Below are positions 1 through 11,487 of a stretch of DNA of 64,000 bases, piece after piece. The notes beneath the pieces are model-generated. The model searched no databases, was not told the origin of the DNA, and worked only from the letters and a program-made list of their open reading frames with translations. Where the stretch lies: assembly GCA_032207245.1 (NCBI GenBank), contig CM063502.1:112807199-112871198 (forward strand), in the 5' to 3' direction. This DNA is from Pardosa pseudoannulata (Eukaryota > Arthropoda > Arachnida > Araneae > Lycosidae). The translations under genes and the position numbers were made by a program. How positions within the stretch are numbered: position 1 is the first letter of the stretch; each line of letters begins with the position of its first letter.

Positions 1-1
1 C

Positions 2-3000
2 AGCTCGAGGACGGTCGCCGACATCCCGCTCGAGGGCCCGGTCACCGACGCCATACCGAGGGTCCAGCCGGTCGCCAGGTCGCGAGGAAAACTAGGCCGC
101 TCGCCCTCCGTAGGAGGTGAGGTCGCGATTTTTCAAAATCCTCCAATAGCCGCCAAATTGCACGGCAACTTCATCGACGTTCTCATCGACCACCAGCCCG
201 TTAAAGCCCTTGTGGACTCTGGAGCCTCATACTCCGTCATATCAGAGACGTGTCGCCGAAAGCTGCGGAAGGTCATGTTCCGTGACTCCAAGGACGTCAT
301 TCTAAAGGTTGCCGATGGTAACTTTGTTAAGCCGTTAGGGACATGTGTACTGCAGTTGACTATAGATGGCCGAACACAGCCCTTTCAATTCACCGTCATG
401 CCAAAATGCAGTCATGACGTTATCCTAGGTTTTGACTTTTTGAAAGCTTCCCAAGCCGTTATAGACTGTGGACGAGCTGAGCTCATAGTTGATGAACTTT
501 TACTTGATGACCATGAAGAGCCTCGAGTCATCAAGCTGTGTGCCGTGTCTGATTTGGTTGTTCCCAGCCGTTCGTGCCAATGCATTACCGTGCAAGCCCT
601 TAAAGGACTCAACGACATGGATCTCATAGTAACAGGAAATAAAATTTTGTGGATCAATCAAGGCATTGCTGTTCCCTCGGCGATAGTCTCGTTCAGTCAA
701 GGAAAGGGCTCACTCTGGGTGACAAATGGAGAGACACATGAACGCCGCATCCCGAAGGGTATGTGTATTGCCTACGCTGAGCCAGCCAGACCAGACTGCC
801 TGAACACGCTGATGGAAGTTCCTTCCTACACTGATGTCGAAGTCATGAAATGCGCTGACCAAGTCGATTACTCTCAAATGATGGCGTCGACTATGAACAT
901 GGAAGAACGGAGCAAAATGGAAAGCCTGTTGAGACTATTCCCAGATGCATTCCATAGCGGACCACTGCAAAAGAAATGCAAACTCAATGTAAAACACAAA
1001 ATAAACACCGGAACACACCCTGCCATCAATCAACGACCTTATCGAGTATCACCAGCGGAGCGTCGCATAATTAATGATGAAGTCGACAAGATGCTGAAGA
1101 GAAACGTCATTCGACCGTCGGAGAGTCCTTGGTCATCCCCGGTCGTACTTGTTCGTAAGAAGGACGGCAGTTGGCGTTTCTGTGTCGACTATCGTCGTCT
1201 TAATCGGGTTACCAAGAAAGACGTCTACCCTCTACCCAGAATAGACGACACTTTGGATTGCATGAGAAGAGCTCAGTATTTTTCATCAATGGATCTGCAA
1301 TCTGGCTACTGGCAAATAGAAGTAGATGAGGCGGATAGAGAGAAAACGGCATTTATCACAAGCGACGGGTTGTACGAATTCAATGTCATGCCATTCGGCT
1401 TGTGTAATGCCCCCGCAACGTTTGAGAGGAGTATGGATAATTTATTGCGACATTTGAAGTGGAAAGTGTGCCTCTGCTATTTAGACGACATAATTGTCTT
1501 TTCGAAGACATTTCATGAACACCTGAAGCGATTGCACTGCGTACTCTCCTGCATCCAAGAAGCCGGACTTGTTTTAAATCCAAGAAAGTGCCATTTTGGA
1601 GCTAAAGAAATCAAAATCCTCGGGCATCTTGTATCCGGTAAAGGCGTTAAACCAGATCCTGATAAAGTGGCTGCTGTCAGAGACTTCCCTACTCCAAAAA
1701 CGGTGCACGACGTAAGGAGTTTCTTAGGACTGGGCTCCTACTACCGACGATTTATCAAGAACTTTTCTTTCCGGGCTGGGCCTCTTCAAGAACTTTTAAA
1801 AGGAAACTCGAAGTTTCGATGGGATAAAGCCCAAGAAGACTCCTTCCAGGACCTTAAAATAGCCCTGACCTCTCAACCGGTACTAGCATTATTCGACGAA
1901 GATGCCCCTACTGAGCTGCACACCGATGCCAGCGGATACGGTATCGGAGCCGTATTGGTCCAGCATCAAGACGGTAAGGAAAAAGTCATCGCATATGCCT
2001 CAAGGACCCTCTCTAAAGCCGAGAAAAACTATTCGACAACTGAACGTGAATGCCTGGCTGCTGTATGGGCGATAACCAAGTTCCGTCCCTACCTCTTTGG
2101 AAAATTCTTCAAAATAATTACAGACCATCATTCATTGTGTTGGCTAGCCAATCTACGAGATCCTTCCGGTCGATTAGCCAGGTGGGCTCTGAGGCTTCAA
2201 GAACACGATGTCTGCATTGTTTACAAAAGCGGGAAAAAACATGCTGACGCAGATTGCTTGTCTCGACATCCTATACCCGACGAAGGAGTGCCGGAAATCA
2301 AGTCTCTTGCAGCAATGAGTGATCTAGCGGCCGAACAACGTTGCGATCCATCTCTCGCCAGATACATCAAAGCCTGCGAAGAGTCACCAGATTTGTCAAG
2401 TTCAGGCTTCTCCTTAGTGAATAACTTGCTTTGCAAAAAAAATTTTGACCCAGCAGGAAAACAGTGGCTACCAGTCATTCCCGTGAAAATGCGGTTAGAA
2501 ATTCTTCACCACTTCCATGACGAACCTACAGCAGGACACTTGGGATTTGCACGGACATACGATCGTCTTCGGAAGAGGTTCTTTTGGCCGGGACTTTTTC
2601 GAAGTGTGCGCCGCTACGTAGTGCATTGCAGAGAATGCCAGCGTCGAAAAGCGGTCCCACTGAAGCCTCCTGGATTGCTGATACCAATACCTCCTGCCGA
2701 AGCTCCCTTCCAGCGTATAGGGATGGATATGCTTGGACCATTTCCAAAGTCGCATAGAGGGCACAAGTGGATAATTGTCTGCACGGACTATTTGACGCGA
2801 TACGCAGTTACCAAAGCCCTCCCGAATGCAGAAGCAACAGAGGTAGCAAAGTTTTTTGTGGAAATGATTATTCTCATTCATGGAGCTCCGAGGACCATCA
2901 TTACTGATCGAGGCCAAGTTTTCCAGTCCAAAATTGTGGCAGAGATTAACAATCAGTGCAACGTGATACATCGGATGTCTACTGCCTACCATCCTCAGAC

Positions 3001-3694
3001 GAATGGACTCACTGAACGTTTCAATAAAACGCTAGCAGACATGCTGGCTATGTACGTCGATGTCGAGCAGAAGACTTGGGATCAAATTCTGCCGTTCGCT
3101 ACGTTTGCTTATAACACTGCAAAACAAGACACCACTGGGTTTACCCCATTCTTCTTGACGTTTGGTCGTGAGGTTGAAACAACCCTGGATGTCATGTTCC
3201 ATGAGCCAATAGAATATGAAGCACCAGACTACGTCGCCAGACTAGTAACCCACGCGGAAGAATCCCGTCAATTAGCTCGGATTCACACTCTTCAGGCCCA
3301 GGAGAAAGACCGACGTCGCTACAACTCTAGACATCGTGACGTGGTGTACCAACCAGGTGATTTGGTTTGGATCTTCATTCCTCTACGCAAGGTAGGTCGC
3401 TCCGAAAAGTTGTTGAAGAGGTATTTTGGCCCGTACCAAGTCCTGCGCAAGTTATCAGATGTTACTTACGAAGTCCAGGATTTTGATCCCGATTCCAGAA
3501 GACGTAAGCCTAAAGACATCGTTCATGTGTTGAGGATGAAACCCTACTACGCACCAGAAGAGCAGGCGGACTTGTTCCCAACTACAACTGGAACAGGTGG
3601 TATGAGCGCATCTGACCGGAACACTGACTCTCTTGAGACAGCATTAGCTACGGAACGAATAACCAGGTCAAGCACCAAGAGCTGTCGTCCATAA
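2..3694 (+). CDS. Gypsy (Ty3-type) retrotransposon Pol polyprotein, 5' partial
   Basis: The frame is open without a stop from base 2 to the TAA ending at 3694 (1230 codons), so the N-terminal (gag-side) part lies off the left edge. In order: a retropepsin-like aspartic protease with the D-S-G-A-S active site at about nt 215; reverse transcriptase with the Y-L-D-D catalytic motif at 1478-1489; an RNase H-like domain (HTDASGYGIG, near 1919); an integrase HHCC zinc finger near 2500-2650; a D,D,E integrase core (MDMLGPFP, TDRGQVF, TNGLTERF); and a GPY/F-type module (KRYFGPYQVL) near 3420. No envelope ORF or chromodomain is visible. Domain order RT-RNaseH-IN places it in Ty3/gypsy. Composition is much richer in G+C than the host DNA around it, as expected for a recent arrival. 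No break is seen in the part present, so it could be a recently active copy; the missing left end prevents a firm statement. Confidence 0.95.
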   Translation, partial: SSRTVADIPLEGPVTDAIPRVQPVARSRGKLGRSPSVGGEVAIFQNPPIAAKLHGNFIDVLIDHQPVKALVDSGASYSVISETCRRKLRKVMFRDSKDVILKVADGNFVKPLGTCVLQLTIDGRTQPFQFTVMPKCSHDVILGFDFLKASQAVIDCGRAELIVDELLLDDHEEPRVIKLCAVSDLVVPSRSCQCITVQALKGLNDMDLIVTGNKILWINQGIAVPSAIVSFSQGKGSLWVTNGETHERRIPKGMCIAYAEPARPDCLNTLMEVPSYTDVEVMKCADQVDYSQMMASTMNMEERSKMESLLRLFPDAFHSGPLQKKCKLNVKHKINTGTHPAINQRPYRVSPAERRIINDEVDKMLKRNVIRPSESPWSSPVVLVRKKDGSWRFCVDYRRLNRVTKKDVYPLPRIDDTLDCMRRAQYFSSMDLQSGYWQIEVDEADREKTAFITSDGLYEFNVMPFGLCNAPATFERSMDNLLRHLKWKVCLCYLDDIIVFSKTFHEHLKRLHCVLSCIQEAGLVLNPRKCHFGAKEIKILGHLVSGKGVKPDPDKVAAVRDFPTPKTVHDVRSFLGLGSYYRRFIKNFSFRAGPLQELLKGNSKFRWDKAQEDSFQDLKIALTSQPVLALFDEDAPTELHTDASGYGIGAVLVQHQDGKEKVIAYASRTLSKAEKNYSTTERECLAAVWAITKFRPYLFGKFFKIITDHHSLCWLANLRDPSGRLARWALRLQEHDVCIVYKSGKKHADADCLSRHPIPDEGVPEIKSLAAMSDLAAEQRCDPSLARYIKACEESPDLSSSGFSLVNNLLCKKNFDPAGKQWLPVIPVKMRLEILHHFHDEPTAGHLGFARTYDRLRKRFFWPGLFRSVRRYVVHCRECQRRKAVPLKPPGLLIPIPPAEAPFQRIGMDMLGPFPKSHRGHKWIIVCTDYLTRYAVTKALPNAEATEVAKFFVEMIILIHGAPRTIITDRGQVFQSKIVAEINNQCNVIHRMSTAYHPQTNGLTERFNKTLADMLAMYVDVEQKTWDQILPFATFAYNTAKQDTTGFTPFFLTFGREVETTLDVMFHEPIEYEAPDYVARLVTHAEESRQLARIHTLQAQEKDRRRYNSRHRDVVYQPGDLVWIFIPLRKVGRSEKLLKRYFGPYQVLRKLSDVTYEVQDFDPDSRRRKPKDIVHVLRMKPYYAPEEQADLFPTTTGTGGMSASDRNTDSLETALATERITRSSTKSCRP

Positions 3695-3727
3695 CAGCGG
3701 GACGCTGTTTATTGGAGGAGGGAGCAA

Positions 3728-3994
3728 TGGCGCGAAATGAAAATGCATTCGCACTCTTATCTGGCGACTTGGCGTTTTGGCGGAATTCAAGAAATAGCTT
3801 TCTTGGACGCACGATGATTATTTTTTGTCTCGTGCTTTTAATTTGATAATTTGATTGGCTGCTCTCCGGATCTGGGCAAAACTATAAAAGCCGAATGTAA
3901 CTGGAGTTTTTGTCATTATTTCTTTGATTGTCTAAAATAAAAGTCTAGTTGATCTTGAGTGCTTTCGTTTTCTCATCTATTCATCTACGTGACA
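3728..3994 (+). repeat. Probable 3' LTR of the gypsy element
   Basis: A purine-rich stretch (GGAGGAGGGAGCAA, 3714-3727) follows the pol stop and looks like a polypurine tract. The next segment begins TGGCGCG and ends TGACA, has a TATA box (TATAAAAG, 3883-3890) and an AATAAA polyadenylation signal (3936-3941), the order expected of U3-R. The boundaries are inferred, because the 5' LTR is outside the window and cannot be aligned. Confidence 0.6.
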
Positions 3995-4439
3995 ATATAT
4001 ATTGGAGAATTGAAATACAGTTAACTTCTATTTATAACATAGTATCTATAATTCTGTTATCTAATATAACTATAATTCTAGTCATATAATTCTATTTATT
4101 ACCAAATTAAATGTCTAATATTGTATATACTTTATTCGACTGGTTAAACGGTAAAAAGGCCGAATGTGCTTCTTAATAAAGGAAGAAAACACATGCCCGT
4201 GGAAATCGCGGGATGAGCAGTCAGAGGGTTAAACCCCCATGCCACACCGCCACTCATGTAAACAGCAAAATAAGGTATTTGTTGGAGTGAGTTGACGATG
4301 CGTTGATTTAAATATTAGGCTCCACCCTCAACAGGAGAGCTGAAAACCAAAACAGTACGGAGGATGAAGAGTAATACACATGGAATAAAAATAATTTAAC
4401 GTACGAAAAGTGGTATTCTACTTTTACCAAATTTACAGG

Positions 4440-6020
4440 CGAATTAAGAAAGCAAAAAATGTTGTCTTTAAAAAGGGAGCTTATTGGTCAGCAAACTGTG
4501 TTTACAAAATTCATTCAAGATTCAGAAACAGCTACAGAAGTTAGTTATGAAATTTCTCGAATGATAGCAAAGCGAAGTCGCCCCTTCAATGATAGGGATT
4601 TTGTAAAAGAATGCATTGAAATTGCCGCTAAGAAAATGTGTCCAGAAGCAGCAAAAAAGTTTGAGAAAATTTAGCTGAATCGTATGACAATCCAAAGACG
4701 AATTATGTCTTTGTCAGGTAATATTGCGGAATAATTAACTGAAAAAAAAAACTAAGATTATTGAATTTTTTTCATTGGCACTCGACGAATCCACTGATAT
4801 TAGTTCCACAGCTCAACTACTCATATGCATACGAGGTGTTACTCAAGATTTTGAAGTCGTAGAAGAGTTATTAGGAATGTGTTCATTGAAAGGTCAAACC
4901 AAAGGAGTTGATATACTCAATGCACTTTTGGATGAGTGTTCAAAAACTGGTTTGGACTTATCAAAATTATCGGGAGTTGCGACTGACGATGCAATGCTAA
5001 AAAAGTATCTGCAAGAAAAACACATAAACGCTGAAGATCTCATGCAGTTTCACTGCATTATACACCAAGAAGCCCTCTGTTCTAAAAAATTGAATTTCTA
5101 AATGTCATAAAAGTGGTAGTTTCGACTGTAAATTTCATAAAATCACCAGGACTCAATCACAGGCAATTCAAACAATTCCTTGTTGACATCGAAAGCGAAT
5201 ATGGAGATTTGCTGTTTTATACAGAAGTAAGGTAGCTAAGTCGTGGATTGACACTGGAACGATTTCTAAATTTAATAGAAGAAATTGAAATATTTCTGGC
5301 GGAAAAGCAAAGGGATGTCCCGGAACTTAAAAATCCTGGTTGGTTGTGCGATTTGGCTTTTTTAGTTGACATTACAAATCATTTGAATGTCTTGAACACA
5401 CGGATTCAAGGCAAAAATCAACTGATATCCCAGCTCTACGCTCATGTATCATCCTTTCAATGCAAGTTGACACTTTTCAGATCGCAACTGAATTCTGGAA
5501 ATTACAATCATTTTCCGAATTATAAGAAAATGGCCGAAAAATTCAACAAAACTGCGATTAATTTCAGTTATGTAGAAAAGCTAGATATTTTGATTCAATC
5601 TTTTCAAGACAGATTTTCGGACATTTTAAAAAAGTGAAAACTCTGTTGGACATATTCAGCAATCCTTTCACGATTTCAGTTGAAAATACGTCAGAGTCAA
5701 TGCAGTTAGAAATTATCGATATCCAAAATGACCAAGATTTACGCAACATATTCAACGAAGGACACTTGTTGAACTTTTACCACTGCATTGATAAAAATGT
5801 GTACAAAGAGTTGCGCATAAACGCTCTGAAATGTGCCAGCTTATTTGGTTCTACCTATATATGTGAACAAACTTTTCCAATACTAAATAATAATAAAACA
5901 AAAAATCGAAACCACCTTGCAAATGAAAGTTTGGAAGCAGTTTTACGTGTTGCTACAAGTAAATTTGAGCCAAATATAAAAAAGATTGTAAGCACTATGC
6001 AGTGCCACGCTTCAAATTAA
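4440..6020 (+). pseudogene. GTF2IRD2-like hAT transposase pseudogene
   Basis: Collinear fragments of a GTF2IRD2/ZBED-like hAT transposase lie in several frames. 4438-4674 holds an AKRSRPFNDRDFVKECIE-type segment. 4775-5101 holds ALDESTDIS, then a VATDDA segment leading straight into MLKKYLQEK, and HCIIHQEALC. 5104-5230 continues in another frame with LNHRQF and ESEYGDLL, ending at an in-frame TAG. 5248-5637 holds LAFLVDITNHLN. 5634-6020, in another frame again, holds the C-terminal dimerisation part with YICEQTFP. At least two frameshifts and internal stops are present. The segment between VATDDA and MLKKYL is about a dozen residues shorter than usual for the family, suggesting an internal deletion. 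The N-terminal zinc finger part is absent. It is not expected to make active transposase. Confidence 0.85.
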
Positions 6021-6084
6021 TAAATTATTTTTCAATTTTAATACATTATATCAATTCTTTATTGTCTTTAATTACCTATACTTC

Positions 6085-6152
6085 TGGCGGCCCGCCATCA
6101 GTTCATGATTTGCCCGAGTGGCCCCTAGTCTTAATAAGTCTGTGCATCCCTG
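6085..6152 (+). repeat. Candidate right terminus of the hAT pseudogene
   Basis: About 130 bases after the transposase stop the sequence becomes G+C-rich and ends with GTGCATCCCTG. Read inward from the right this is CAGGGATGCAC, a hAT-like terminus. No matching left terminus was found upstream of 4440, so the left end is probably lost and no target duplication could be tested. Confidence 0.4.
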
Positions 6153-6290
6153 CACTATATTATATATATGTGTAGAAAAAGATATATGTATATGAGGAAG
6201 TATTTATATGTAATAGTTATCCTTTATTGAAGTTTTTAAACTGGAAGTTTTTTTAAAAGAAAAACAAACAATTTAATCAACAAACACACA

Positions 6291-6294
<4 letters not shown>

Positions 6295-6346
<52 letters not shown>
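6295..6346. repeat. (TA)n microsatellite
   Basis: About 25 uninterrupted TA units after a short CA-rich stretch, in AT-rich intergenic DNA. Confidence 0.95.
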
Positions 6347-6349
<3 letters not shown>

Positions 6350-6589
6350 AAGTATGTATATGTAATATTCATTTATTTAATTAATTTAAATAATAAATTA
6401 CTAAAGATATGTTTTTATGTAATTTTAAACTTATATCTTCGGTGTTAAGTTCTTTAACAAAATAAGTTAATTTTTAACCAATATAAACATTACTTGTACC
6501 ACGTTATATCTACTAAAAGTGAATAATTTCTAGTAATACTTTTATTTTGATTATGAAAAATTCATTTTTATTTTTACTGCCGAAGTTTA

Positions 6590-6955
6590 TCAACTCCGTC
6601 GCAGCAATTTTAATCATCCTAAAACATCGGATAAATTCCATTTCAGAAAAATCAAATGGATTTTGAGGATATCTCAATCGCCAACTGATTTTTTCCAGAT
6701 ATCATCTGCGAATTCTACTCGCCGCAATAAGGTCCGCCATCTTTATTTGGATTCTCAAGTACTTGTGGAAGCTTATGAGAGCTTCCCGAGGTCTTACAAT
6801 ATTTAGAACAACTTCCACAACTTTGTGGCGCTGACTTCTGAAAACGTTCTAGTCAGTATCCAAATTTTAGAAAGTTGCCGCCAAAAGACCCCACGTGACC
6901 TAGTTGTGGCCCCAGCGTTCCAGTCAGGATCCGGTCCTAGATTTCAATGAAATGA
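6590..6955. other. Unassigned G+C-richer patch
   Basis: This stretch is clearly richer in G+C than its flanks, has no ORF of note, and contains related phrases such as GTTCTAGTCAGTATCC and GTTCCAGTCAGGATCC. It may be part of an interspersed element, but nothing in the window matches it well enough to assign it. Confidence 0.3.
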
Positions 6956-7141
6956 TATCAATAAAATATTAACTCAATTTTTCATATCCTTACTACTACA
7001 CTGCTACTTACTATTAAAGGTTTAGGGAGCTTACATCCTTACTAATAAAGCTTTAGGGAGAAAATAATTTTCATAATGAAGCATTCATTTCTTGATCAGC
7101 ACACTGTTGATCTTATAATTAAGATGAGTATGATTTCCTAA

Positions 7142-7450
7142 AGGAGCCGCTGTAGCTCAATCGGCAAAGGCAGCAATCTCAGAACCAGAGGGTTATGTCG
7201 GCAAAATCAGCGACCTAGTAACCTGAGGATTATGGGTTCGGGGTGTGAACCAGCCAAAGATCGACCGTACTCATTAATGACGGCTGAGGCTGTAAAATGT
7301 GTTCATGGGTGCAATGTCCTCCTTGTTCCTAAACAATATTTCTGTAGGCGGTAGTCGAAGGGGTCCTTTGCTTTGATCCTTGCTTCTAAATTACGAGGAC
7401 CGATTTTTTTGGGCGCTACCATATTCACTACGACTTAAGTCACGGGTGAA
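7142..7450 (+). repeat. tRNA-derived SINE, family 1
   Basis: It starts with a tRNA-like head (GAGCCGCTGTAGCTCAATCG, A-box-like) and has a B-box-like GGGTTCGGGGTGTGAACC further on, spaced too far apart for a real tRNA. The body (CCTAAACAATATTTCTGTAGG and onward to TTCTAAATTACGAGGA) recurs at 34895-34975 and, inverted, at 60830-61000. The head recurs at 25008-25110. The similar G+C-rich stretch to about 7575 may also belong to it. Confidence 0.65.
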
Positions 7451-7580
7451 TATGACGATCTTCAGAATCACTATCACTCGCCTGGATTATGTCGGCCAAG
7501 TGACTAATTGATATCATATTATTATCGAATGACATAGGAGCTGGTCTGTGACTCCTCCTACTACGGCTCCACCCCCAATT

Positions 7581-10100
7581 ACATTTCTGACAGCATAAAC
7601 AAGTTTCTGAAAATATTTTTTATACAAATTAAAAGAGAAGTTACTAAAATAAATTTTATTAAGCAGTTGATTAGATTCATGATATTGTTATTAAATAACA
7701 AGATTTATTTACTAGGAAAGATATAAGTAGCTTATTATGTTAAAGTGTATCCATCTGTATAATTTTTGTAATTAATGTAAGATTGGACATCTGATTATGT
7801 ACATATATGCAGCTATTCACATATGCTTAGATATATGCGATTGCAAAATGTCATTTTAATAAAGATTTTAAAAATATATACCTTCCTAATTCACTCATCG
7901 GAATAATCTAAAAGTTTTTATACATTGGTATAAAACTCTGACGTTATTAATTTGTCAATTAGAAAAAATATTAAGTATTCTTAAATTTTAAATTCCTTTT
8001 ATGAAATTCTAAATATGAATATTATAGAGTAAAAAGATATCTTTTTAATCATGGGAAAATTTTATTAATACTTTTAAGATACTAGAGAGATACTATATTT
8101 TATTAATTGATAAAATTAATTAAGAAATAGCGCTTTAGATATTTCATTTAATCATGTTTGTCAGTTTCTAAATTTGTTATTTTTGAGCCATGGTATTTTA
8201 TTTTGTGTTTTTGTTGATGCACTTCTAGTTTATGAAAATATTTTGTATGTTTACATCACAGTTTGCCTAATAGGAATTTAATAATATATGATGTGTCTAC
8301 TCCAAATGTACATACCTAATAAATCTCCATTCGGCTGTATTATTTTCATAATTTTGTATAATTCGAATGGCAAATGTTTATTGTTTTAAAATGAATTCTT
8401 GATTAATACATAGTTGTTTTTAAAATAACATTGTTTTACTGTTACCGAAAGCTTTGAAAATTACATATAATATCATAAATTTTCAAAGTACATATATTTA
8501 GGAACTATATTTAATTTTTGAACAGCTACGGGGAAATAGCTTCTTACAACACTTTAACCTTTTTATATCAATAAATGCTTGCACCAGAGCTCCTGCCATT
8601 TTTATTTTTGTATGACCTACAATTTTCAGTGCACAGAACTGATAAGATATAAACTAAACATATGACTCGGGTATTCTAAAAGTTAGTCATAAGCATTACT
8701 GAAAAGATCAATTTCAGCTTTCTGATCACTATGCTCAAAATATTTATATAAGTTATTGTGCTGTTAAACGAAAAAGACCACAAATGAAACTATTTTGCAA
8801 CACTATGCTAATTTACATTTAACTTTTTTGTAATTCTAGTCTCCGTATATTATCTGGGAGAAACAAAATAATTATATTCCTAAAAAATTTGAATTTCAAT
8901 AGAAAAGGACTTAACTTGATAATTTTATTTTAACTTTTCTTTTACACGAACTCTCCGAACTTTAGAAATATTCCATGTAAAAAATTTATTTTCCTAAATT
9001 TGATGCAGATGTCTTTTTTTTTCCATTTGTAGGAATAAAATTTCGACGATCATTGAAATTCAGTAAAACAAAATTTGAAATTAATAATAAATTATTAAAA
9101 AGAAATAATTAAGTAACTTAAAAAATTATATCTTAATTTTTAAAAATAAGACAGTTCTTATCAGCAGTTATTTCATAAAAGACGTAGAGGTTTGGATAAT
9201 TGACTTAATCTGGCATGCGAAAAGATTACAGCTTTAAATCAAAGTAAACTCTTATTCTGATGGCTCTTTTACCTTTTTCTCTTCTCAAATCTTAGTTTTG
9301 AAAACAAACAAACAACAAAGCTACAGTTACTGTATTTTGTTTAACTTCTATTAAAGCATTAGATTTTTCACAAAATATTATAACTTCTCATTGTAATTCA
9401 GATTAATTTTTTTTTCTACCATGCCTAACCCAACAAATTTTGAGAACGTTTCTCCATTCTATAAATTAAACTTCGAGGATATAGCAGTGCGTTTTCCTGT
9501 CCGCCATTGCTGAGTATGTAAATAGTTTCTTTTAATTTGGTGAACTATGGACAATATTTTGCCTCCCGATAGGTAAGGAGACCGGGATCTACTACTTAAT
9601 GCTGATTTCGACTCGCCTTCACGAACTCTAATACCGAAACACAACGCTTTCTCTGTTTGGTCGTCATATATATGTCAATATATTTTGATATCTAAAATGA
9701 TACCTCTGTAAAAAGATTCCTGCCTAATAATACTAGTCAGCAGATTAATAAGCCAGAGGGTTCCTCCTGAATATCCATTCACATAAAATTAGTTGTCATC
9801 GTAGAGCTGATACCAAACATCAAAATACATACTCATATAGAAATATTGTTTGTTAAAGAGTTGGAAATTTTTTTTCCTCTCCTAAAATTTAATTTTTATT
9901 GTCAAGAAAATTAAATCAGCTGATGGAAAAAAGGATTTTAAGCCAGCCCTGAAACACTTTTTTTTTCAAGCAGTGAAACATTAATTATTAATAATTTTCT
10001 CAAAGACTATTATTTTAAGTGAAATATAAAAATGGTGGCGTTATTCTTTCAAACAATTTTGAGTGATAGAAACATTACAATGACACTTCATCCTCAATGC
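7581..10100. other. AT-rich intergenic DNA, nothing recognised
   Basis: No gene, structured repeat or conserved coding segment was seen here. Short ORFs look like chance open frames: low-complexity translations and no family motifs. Confidence 0.6.
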
Positions 10101-10204
10101 TTTGTATTTTTTTTATTTTATTTATGTTAGTTATGGAATGTTTGATAACAGAAGGGAAATGTGTCAATCCGTTTTATTTTCTTTTGTTGTATGTGGTAGT
10201 GTAT

Positions 10205-10440
10205 CGAATGATGAAGTGATAAACAAAAAGAGTCCTTCTTGTATAAAAACATCCTTTATTTTCGAACATCATCAAATCAAAGTAATACGAGCGAGATGTG
10301 TCGTTCATAGAAATATATAACGGACTCCGATTTCGGTGGCACGATACGTCACTAATAATGTCATGAAACAACGACAGCGCCACTTAAAGGAAAACATTTT
10401 TCTCTCCAAAGAGAAACACTACAGATTACAGTCCCCCTGA
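10205..10440. repeat. Diverged interspersed repeat, copy 1
   Basis: It matches 12511-12720 in the same orientation, for example TCTTGTATAAAAACATC, then CATCATYAAATCA, GACGACAGCGCCA-like and GGAAAACATTTTTCT-like blocks. The two copies are clearly related but diverged, and might be old LTRs. Coding content is absent. Confidence 0.6.
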
Positions 10441-10524
10441 CGGTTTGGTTTAGTCTGGAGCGCTACGGCCTTTTGTTTTACACACAAGGGGTAAAGAGAC
10501 CCCCCCTTCCTGAAGGAGGATTGC

Positions 10525-10821
10525 TGTGGAATACCGGTTTCGAAACTCAACTCAATTATAGATTGGTATTCCTAATTCTCAAGACTCTAATGACGTGCAG
10601 ACTGTTATCACAACCACATTATTTATTACTACTTAACATTTATTATTTACATTTATACATTAATAACGTTTTATTACTTATGATACAAACATGGAAAAAA
10701 GCTACTCTCTAAACCAAAAATATACATAGAACAACTCACTTGTTGCCAAATTTAAAATTACAAAACACAAACATTAAATATTAAAGTTCAAAGTAACGTC
10801 AAAGGCGTGTAATACATTACG
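10525..10821 (-). repeat. 3' LTR of the compact BEL/Pao element
   Basis: 297 bp. By hand alignment it differs from the right LTR by about 11 substitutions and one 3-bp indel (roughly 96% identical). The terminal base next to the polypurine tract is G where the other LTR has A. Confidence 0.85.
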
Positions 10822-10872
10822 TCCTCCCACCTTGAGTTTGGTGATTTCACAACTCAACATATAATAGTAGAT

Positions 10873-11030
10873 TTACAAATCAAGTCTTTTCGGTTCGTTA
10901 ATTTTTCTTCCAGATTGTGTTTGCATTGTTGGTAAAATGGATTGTTCAGGGTCTGCAATTCGTATTTGGGACACTTCAGAACGAGACACTTGCTTCTTCC
11001 GCATATTAGCTTGAACATCCTTAGACATTT
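10873..11030 (-). pseudogene. Remnant of the BEL/Pao pol C-terminus
   Basis: Read on the minus strand, the frame ends in P-K-R-L-D-L-stop, matching the P-E-R-L-D-L-stop end of the large Pao element's pol at 25695. It lies next to the 3' LTR, where the end of pol belongs. Everything upstream (gag, protease, RT, RNase H, integrase core) is deleted. Confidence 0.65.
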
Positions 11031-11487
11031 CATAGTGATCTCTTCTAGTAGATAGTATATATTTATAAAGTTAAATCATAATTGTAAATTATTTTCGCAA
11101 GTAAAAATATTGCCTCTGCTATTACCTAGATGGCAGCACATCATGGATAGCTCAGGATGTAACTGAATGGTGAAGAATCGATTCAAATAGAAAGTGAAAA
11201 AATATTTTCAAATTACTTATTAATATTCTTTTAATTATGTATTTATATTTAAAACAGATGTTAAAATTTTTCATACAATTAGTTGTACTTAATTGCATTT
11301 TTACTATAATATTGTTTTAATGTAAAATATCGATTTTTCAGTTGTTTGGAGTTTTTATAACTATAATCGGGCTTTAACTGTGTTTACTGTTTTGAGCGAA
11401 GAAGCTTTTAATTTTTCCATTTTGAAAATAAAATAAGTTCAACAAAAATAACTCACTCGCAGTTATATCCTGTCACTGGAGGCCAGA

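Noticed and set aside
2050..2992. Open frames overlapping the gypsy pol gene in other phases and strands
   Set aside because: Shadows of the real pol frame.
7142..7260. tRNA gene
   Set aside because: A- and B-box-like motifs are too far apart and there is no cloverleaf; the sequence recurs with a shared body, so it is a SINE.
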